Shown: in pieces, positions 57,787 to 64,000 of the stretch
How positions within the stretch are numbered: the stretch's first letter is position 1
Layout: each line of letters begins with the position of its first letter
Origin: Hygrophila difformis
Lineage: Eukaryota > Streptophyta > Magnoliopsida > Lamiales > Acanthaceae
Length of the DNA stretch: 64,000 bases
Assembly: GCA_030278955.1 (NCBI GenBank)
Contig: JAOANR010000004.1
Span: 62,651,686-62,715,685, forward strand
Direction: 5' to 3'
Notes under the pieces: generated by a model
Database searches by the model: none
What the model was told of the DNA's origin: nothing
The model's input: the letters and a program-made list of their open reading frames with translations, nothing else
Made by a program: the position numbers and the translations under genes

Positions 57787-58046
57787 CTACCTACGTTTTC
57801 ATGAAAATGAAATATTTGGTGTTTTGACACTATTCATTATTCGGCTTTGATTCACGTTTATACAATAGTTATAGAAAGAAAAACATAGTCAAGTGAGATC
57901 TTATTAGAATCGTTTCATCTCGTAGTTTTATAATATCAAATTTTTATAATTTTTACTTATTTACAACGTGTGTTATTAACTGTTAAAAACATGCATCGGT
58001 CTGCGTGCGCAGAGTGAATGTTGCACATTCATAAAAACAGAGGAAG
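57787..58046. mobile_element. Stowaway-like MITE (260 bp)
   Basis: The ends CTACCTACGTTTTCATGAA and TTCATAAAAACAGAGGAAG are inverted and TA-flanked. The reverse shared motif GTCAAGTGAGATCTTATTAG is at about 57890. Confidence 0.65.
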
Positions 58047-59581
58047 TATATATCAACCATTCAAAATTAGATTGAGATCTTCTAAAATAATAACAAATCA
58101 CTATGCTAAATAAAAAGTTGGGAAAAAATAAACAACTAATTTAGATTATTCCCTATCCAATTTATTAGATTATTCCCGATTTTCTCGAATTCAATTAAAT
58201 AATGATTATTTTCTACTTTATAGTGAACTTAAATAAATTAAAAAATATATAAAAATTAAAAAATGTATCCAAAATGAAAGATGTCGAAAAGGGAATAATC
58301 TATTAACAAAATGGAAAAAATACATAAATAAAAAATAAAGTGGAAATATCTCTAAATTTATTCTCTTCAGTTGTTTTCTTTCAAATTTCGAATAAAGACA
58401 AAAAAACAAACAATAACAAAATCAACATAAAATAGATTCATGATATACAAAAATTTTGAGTATAATACAAAGGATAATCATAAAAATAATTTGTAGAGTA
58501 TGACTTCATTGCAATATTGAATTACAACATGTAATCCTGTAAAAGTCATTGGAAAACCATTAGAAACATATATTTAACAGTATGTAAGAGAAAACAAAAA
58601 AACCACTAATATTCACATTCGAGTAAAAAAAATCTTACGTGAAGAGCAAGACGAAGAATATATTGCAATATTAGGAGAGCATTGGCGTGGGAAACATTGT
58701 AATACATGAGAAGAAGAAATAAAAAAACATTGTTTAAATATAAAATCAATGTTGAGAAGACATAAACAAAGAATGAACAAATAAAATGTGAGGTGGTGAG
58801 AATTTCAAGACAACCATGATATTAGATAAATGAATGGAATATTTATAGAGATATAGGAGGAGGTTTGGTGGAGAGATATATGCAAATATTGGAGGAATCA
58901 GGTTTTGTGGAGATATATATGCGAATATTTATAGAGAAATAGGTACGGATATGATTGGACTATATTTGTTTATATATATATATATATATATATTGATAAT
59001 AGATAATAGATATATTAAAGAATTTATAGATATGAAAATATAATATAATATATATATGGTCTTTATCCAAATGAATTTTATGTTTTCAAATCTTGTATTA
59101 ATTAATATTGGATATTAATAAATATATATGGATATTTCAATATAGAATATTAAAATTTTAGGATTAAACATTGTTGGATGAATTAAATGTGATTGTTGAA
59201 AAAAGGGGGTGGGAAAGTGGGGGGAAACTTGACTATATTATTTTTATATATATATAGATTTTCATATATCTATATATTATAAGTTCTTTAATTAAATAAA
59301 TTATATCTTATTAATAAATATTTAATTAAACCTATATATTTTAAATTTTTAATTGAATATAGTATATTCAATATATATATTAAAATTTGAAATTTGACGC
59401 TAAAACATTAACCTAATTCAATGTAATAAATTAAAAAATTATAACCATATTTTAGTTAATTTATCGAAATGTATATTTAAAATAAATTATTAATTCAGTT
59501 ATAGAAATATTGATCAAATATTAATCTTAATTTTTAGTACCAGGTTTACTAAATAATAGCATATATATCATAAATATAATA

Positions 59582-59842
59582 CTTCCTCCGTCTCAATACT
59601 TTTGTCACGGACCCACCCGGCACGTATGTCAATACACATTTTTAACGGTTAATAATTTAAATTGTGTACAATAAAAAAATATAAAAATTTGATTGTCTAA
59701 AACTACAAGAATAGACGAATCTAACAAGATCTCAATTGACTATGTTTTTCTTACATAACTATGATATAAAAAAATAAATCAAACTTAAATAGTAAATAGT
59801 GTAAAAAAATCAAACGTAACAATTATACCGAGACGGAGGAAG
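59582..59842. mobile_element. Stowaway-like MITE (261 bp)
   Basis: The ends CTTCCTCCGTCTCAATAC and ACCGAGACGGAGGAAG are inverted with TA flanks. The shared motif ACGAATCTAACAAGATCTCA is at about 59715. Confidence 0.75.
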
Positions 59843-60460
59843 TATAATATTATATATTCAAACAAAAATATAATAATAGAATTATATTAATCTCTATAAA
59901 TACTATACTAACACATCCAAAATCAAAACCAATCTTCGCAAATTAATTTTTTAATCTCTCTATTATAGCTTATCACAATTCATATGTTCTATCAGGATAA
60001 TATATAAAATTTATCTGTTCTATCATAATTAATATAAAATTAAGAGCACCGAGGATATCAACAAATTTCCTCTTCAAACATAACATAACAGAGGATGTAA
60101 TGTGACTTCTTGAAAATAATTTATAGGCACAAAATATCTCTAACTACTACAAATCAAAATCAAGACCATAAAATGGTCAAGTTTTCAATAAAACAATCAA
60201 ATTCAAAACTTCATTTCTAATTTAGTTTTTTTTATGAAAATATTATTTTCAGCCTACTATTTGTAACCCATTAAATTCCACCATGGCTACTGCTTTACCG
60301 AACTAACTTATTATTATAATTGTTAGTAGTAAGCAACAAAATGATTCTTCACTAATGTTATATTCAATTATTAACAACATAATTCTAACTTGCATAAATA
60401 TTTCGAGAAATAACAAATAATTTAGAGTATGATACTTTTGAAATCACTCAATAACAAGTA

Positions 60461-60721
60461 CTCCCTATGTCCCATTTGAAATATCCTAAAAAATTCAGTA
60501 CACACCGTCCAATGCATTTATTTAATAATTAATATTTTAAAATATAGAAAAATAAAAACTTATAAAAAATAAATATTCCAAAACTATGTTAGAGGAAAAT
60601 CTAACAAGATCTTAATTGATTACATTTTTTTCCAATATAACTGCAACAAAACTTTAGGTTAAACATATATAATGAACAAGTAAAAAGTCTAAATGAGACA
60701 TCTGAAATGGGACAGAGAGAG
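60461..60721. mobile_element. Stowaway-like MITE (261 bp)
   Basis: The ends CTCCCTATGTCCCATTTGAA and CTGAAATGGGACAGAGAGAG are inverted with TA flanks. A diverged shared motif AAATCTAACAAGATCTTAAT is at about 60597. Confidence 0.7.
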
Positions 60722-61477
60722 TATAATTTAAGAATCACCGTGAGTTATTCGTATATGAGATAATTACATCATGTTAAGAAATAAATAATTCAAATGCAGT
60801 AACATTTTATTACTGGATGACAAGGTGATTGTATACGCCTTTAGATGATGACTTTATATGCATGTATTTGAGAACTCTTTTAAATAATAAAAAATGTACT
60901 TAACTAGAAATTTTTCCACAAACTTTACGTCGAGGAAGTAATGAGATATCCAAAATGTAACAACCAAGTATTGTTAAAAAATTATACAAAAGATGTGCCA
61001 ATTGAAGCTGAGTAAACTATGGTAAAGATAATGTACAAGATAAGAATATTGATAGTACAATTATTGTCATTGTATCCCGTTGCAGACCTACTCAGTATAA
61101 ATGTACCAATATTTGTAGAAAACAATTCATATGAATCATGATATAATAATATATAGCTTTTGAACTCATAGTGTCATAAAAAATATTCTCGATTGTTTAT
61201 TTGATGCTTTGTATGCTTTTTCAAAAAATTAATAGAAGTCACGTGTTTAAAATGATGGGGTCACTTGTTTCTGCATAAATTACGATAGCTATAGTACGGA
61301 TGAAATGAGACAGAGATATTGATTTTCTTTATATATATACAATATGAATTATGAAAATATTCACTGGTTAGTCAATATCTATTTATTTTATTAATTAAAT
61401 TAATAAATTGTTGATTATATGTCTATTTTATAAATGAAAAAAATCGCCCGTGCGCAGCGGGCGGGTTAAAAATCTAG

Positions 61478-61826
61478 TATTTATGAATTTTGCATAATTT
61501 AATATATATTTTTAATATTTAATATCTTAAATTATGAAAACATAATTTATAAAAATTTAATATTATAAAACTATGTGATTAGATGAATCTAACAAGATCA
61601 CACTTAATTATATTTTATCTTATATGATTATGTGAAAAATCGAATCAAAATATTTCAACAACTGTAAAAATGTTAGAATTATTAAATGATGGAAGAAAGG
61701 ATAAAAGGTTTTAAAAATATGCGAATAAATCTTAAAGATAATTACTAATTTTATAAATTAGACAATCTACATTCTTTGATATAGAATAAAATGTGCCACA
61801 TAAGCCTTTAATGGATGATCGGATAG

Positions 61827-61898
<72 letters not shown>

Positions 61899-61990
61899 GA
61901 GCAAGAAGGTAATTTAGAGTGAGCTTGAATGATGCATAGTTAAAATTCGTGTGTTTGAAGTTTGTGGGCTTAAAAACATCTTTAAATATT
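61478..61990. other. Intergenic with MITE remnant and (TTA)n
   Basis: A fragment with the shared MITE motif (GATGAATCTAACAAGATCAC, near 61583) lacks clear ends. A (TTA)n run of about 69 bp occupies 61829-61897. No gene was seen. Confidence 0.6.
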
Positions 61991-61992
61991 TG

Positions 61993-63216
61993 GAAAAAAT
62001 GATAAATAGGTCATTTTTCTTTTCAAAAAATTCAAATCAGTCCTTTTTCTATTTTATTACCAAAACAGTCCTCTACAAATGCTAGTTATGTTCAAATCAG
62101 TCCTTTTTTCACTAATTATATTTTAATTGCTGACGTGGCAAGGGTTTTAATTTAAACCTGACACGTGTGCATAATATTAGTCCTTTTTCTTTTATCTTTT
62201 GTCAATTCAGTCCTAAACTTTTATTTTGTTCTATTTAGTCCTCTACCCCAATTACTCATTTTTATATTAATTGGCCTCAAACCTTTCAAATTATTTCATT
62301 TTAGGCCCAGAACTTTAAATTTTTTATTATTACTAATCCATTTATCAAATAAATGCACAACATACTTCCATAAATAAAATTAAACACCAAACCTCATATA
62401 TTGGGTTCGACTGCTTTGTTATCGGGTCTTTCAAGTACCGAAATTTTGCGGACTCTCTCTAATAACCACTCGACCGTAACCGATTGTTCATTGGTTTTGG
62501 TTTCCTTCAGTAACAATCAACAGAATCTTACTTTGCGTCCTACCTTAGGATGTAGCAATATTTGAGTAAATGATTTAACTTGAATTTTTGGAAGGTTATG
62601 GATACAGGAAGCCTTGGTTTTATTGAAAAATATTAATATTATTAAAAATATTAAAAAAATAGCCTGAATTTTATTGTCCACAAAGTATGATTGTGCTGAT
62701 TGTTGCTGAAGGAAACCAGAACCAATGAACCATCGTTACGGTCGGGTGGTTAGAGAGAGTCCGTAAAATTCGGAACTTCGAAGACCCGGTAACAAGGCGG
62801 TCAAACCCAATGTATGAGGTTTGGTATTTAATTTATTTACGGAAGTATGTTGGACATTTATTTGATAAATGTATTAGTAATAATAAAAAATTTAAGGTTC
62901 TGGGCCTAAAATGAAATAATTTGAAAGGTTTGAGGCCAATTAATATAAAAATGAGTGATTGGGTAGAGGACTAAATAGAACAAAATAAAAGTTTAGGACT
63001 GAATTGGCAAAAGATAAAATAAAAAGGACTAATATTATGCACACGTGTCAGGTTTAAATTAAAACCCTTGTCACGTCAGCAATTAGAATATAATTAGTGA
63101 AAAAAGGACTGATTTGGACATAATTAGCATTTGTAGAGGACTGTTTTGGTAATAAAATAGAAAAAGGACTGATTTGAATTTTTTGAAAAGAAAAAGGACC
63201 TATTTATCCTTTTTTC
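61993..63216. mobile_element. Foldback element with ~0.53-kb inverted arms (MULE-like)
   Basis: The left arm 61993-62537 and right arm 62679-63216 are reverse complements with few differences, separated by about 140 bp. The outer ends read GAAAAAATGATAAATAGGTC and, inverted, GAAAAAAGGATAAATAGGTC, similar to Mutator-like termini. Each arm contains GACACGTGT. No transposase is present. A 9-bp target duplication could not be established. Confidence 0.7.
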
Positions 63217-63289
63217 TTTATTTGAATCACCAAAATAATTCTGTTGTTTAATTTATCAAAAGAAAAAAAATAACTAATCTATTACCAAA

Positions 63290-63960
63290 ACCGAATTGTT
63301 TGATAAATTATTTTTAAAAAAAATAACTAATCTATCTCCAAAACCGAATTAAAAACCGAATTTTTTCTAAAAACCAAAACCGAACCAAAATTACTGAAAA
63401 CCGAAATAACCGAACCGAAATATTTCGATTTGGTTATACCGGTTAACCGAACCGAACCGAATTGTATTTCTAAAAAATAAAATATTTTTTGATCAAAACA
63501 TCTCTATTACCATTTTCAAACCTGTAAATTCACCCTGTCAAACAAAAACATCATATCTACATATAACTATGAGTGCATATTACACATAAATGAAATGACA
63601 AAATAAAGAAACAATCACCGAATAGTTCAAATACGAAACAATACAAAAATCTCAAAACTTTCAACAGTAGTTCTCACTTCTCATCCACGCAAACAATCAC
63701 CGAATAGGGGTATTATTTTGTGTTTATTATATAATGGCATAATGTATTTTATATTTTTTTTAAATATATAATTCAAATTTCGGTTCGCTTCGGTTAACCG
63801 AATTGTAGATTTTTAAAAACCCAAAAAACCGAACCGAAAACCGAAATTTTGGATTTTCAAAACTAAAAACCAAACCGAAATCCAAAAACCGAACCAAATT
63901 GCAAAATTCGGTTCGATTCGGTCGGTTTGTTCGGTTTCGACCGAAATTTGCACACCCCTA
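63290..63960. mobile_element. hAT-like remnant rich in ACCGAA repeats
   Basis: Dense ACCGAA/TTCGGT motifs lie at 63290-63470 and 63778-63945, with an inner AT-rich part. The right edge GCACACCCCTA resembles a hAT-type end. No matching left end is seen, so it may be truncated by the foldback at 63216. Confidence 0.5.
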
Positions 63961-64000
63961 CTGAAAACAAAGAAAAGAAGGAAAGAATATTAGCATACTG

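Larger units (their letters stand above)
55541..59258 (-). mobile_element. Non-autonomous Helitron 2 (3.7 kb)
   Basis: On the minus strand it begins A^TCTATATATATATAAAAA at 59258 and ends GGTATGCTAG^T at 55541. The 3' hairpin is CCGCGC-ATT-GCGCGG (55555-55569). It contains a SINE (55656), a TIR element (55921), a LINE remnant (56521), two Stowaway-like MITEs (56948, 57787) and a hAT-like element (57140). Its 5' end differs from Helitrons 1 and 3, so it is another family. Confidence 0.7.
55174..61477 (+). mobile_element. Non-autonomous Helitron 3, interrupted by Helitron 2
   Basis: The 5' end A^TCTATATAATAAATCTTG is at 55174. The 3' end has the hairpin CGCCCGTGCGCAGCGGGCG (61445-61463), then GGTTAAAAATCTAG^T ending at 61477. 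The 3' end resembles that of Helitron 1, which supports pairing these ends. Without Helitron 2 (55541-59258) it would be about 2.6 kb. MITEs at 59582 and 60461 are later insertions. No Rep/helicase frame is seen. Continuity across Helitron 2 is inference. Confidence 0.6.

Noticed and set aside
62165..62377. Small plus-strand gene
   Set aside because: It lies wholly within one arm of the foldback, so it is repeat DNA.

Overview
This is nuclear DNA from a eudicot plant, possibly an asterid (Lamiales-like, low confidence; that part is impression only). The evidence is intron-split genes of plant families (a type-IV GATA factor, MED23, a NERD-type GW/PHD/CCCH silencing protein, a multi-knuckle CCHC protein, a GH9 endoglucanase and a B-box 18/19-type regulator), a nuclear tRNA-Glu, and AT-rich intergenic DNA full of small non-autonomous transposons. 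Exon joins were worked out by hand from splice signals, frame continuity and remembered family sequence. They have not been checked against transcripts.

Layout. 1-5.1 kb is a mosaic of Stowaway-like MITEs, SINEs and a Tourist/Harbinger-like MITE. 5.8-6.9 kb (+) is a two-exon GATA transcription factor. 6.9-13.3 kb is gene-free and holds two unusual tandem arrays, both built on a ~22-23 bp monomer. 13.3-25.9 kb (+) is a 21-exon MED23 gene of 1,622 codons. 36.4-26.9 kb (-) is a 10-exon NERD-like gene of 1,790 codons, tail to tail with MED23. Its introns include a U12-type AT-AC intron, a GC-AG intron and a complete 298-bp TRIM retrotransposon. 37.3-40.3 kb (+) is a nine-knuckle CCHC protein, head to head with NERD across a short intergenic region containing a Harbinger-like MITE. 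43.1-44.0 kb (-) is a 5'-truncated LINE with an open RNase H frame. 45.6-48.1 kb (+) is a secreted GH9 endoglucanase. 49.35 kb is tRNA-Glu(CUC). 52.7-51.1 kb (-) is a BBX18/19-type double B-box gene. 53.2-64 kb has no host gene. It holds three non-autonomous Helitrons with A^TC...CTAG^T ends and 3' hairpins, one apparently inside another, plus a LINE remnant, a SINE with target duplications, a hAT-like element, more Stowaway-like elements, and a foldback element with ~0.53 kb inverted arms.

Functionally, the genes are transcription regulators (GATA, MED23, BBX), a chromatin/RNA-silencing factor (NERD), an RNA/ssDNA-binding knuckle protein and a cell-wall enzyme. They do not form an operon or one pathway. 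The points most worth checking are the AT-AC intron of the NERD-like gene, the in-frame stop-free 87-nt intron of the B-box gene, the two ~23-bp-monomer arrays, the nested and head-to-head Helitrons, the long-arm foldback, and the datable insertion of a MITE into a SINE's target duplication.
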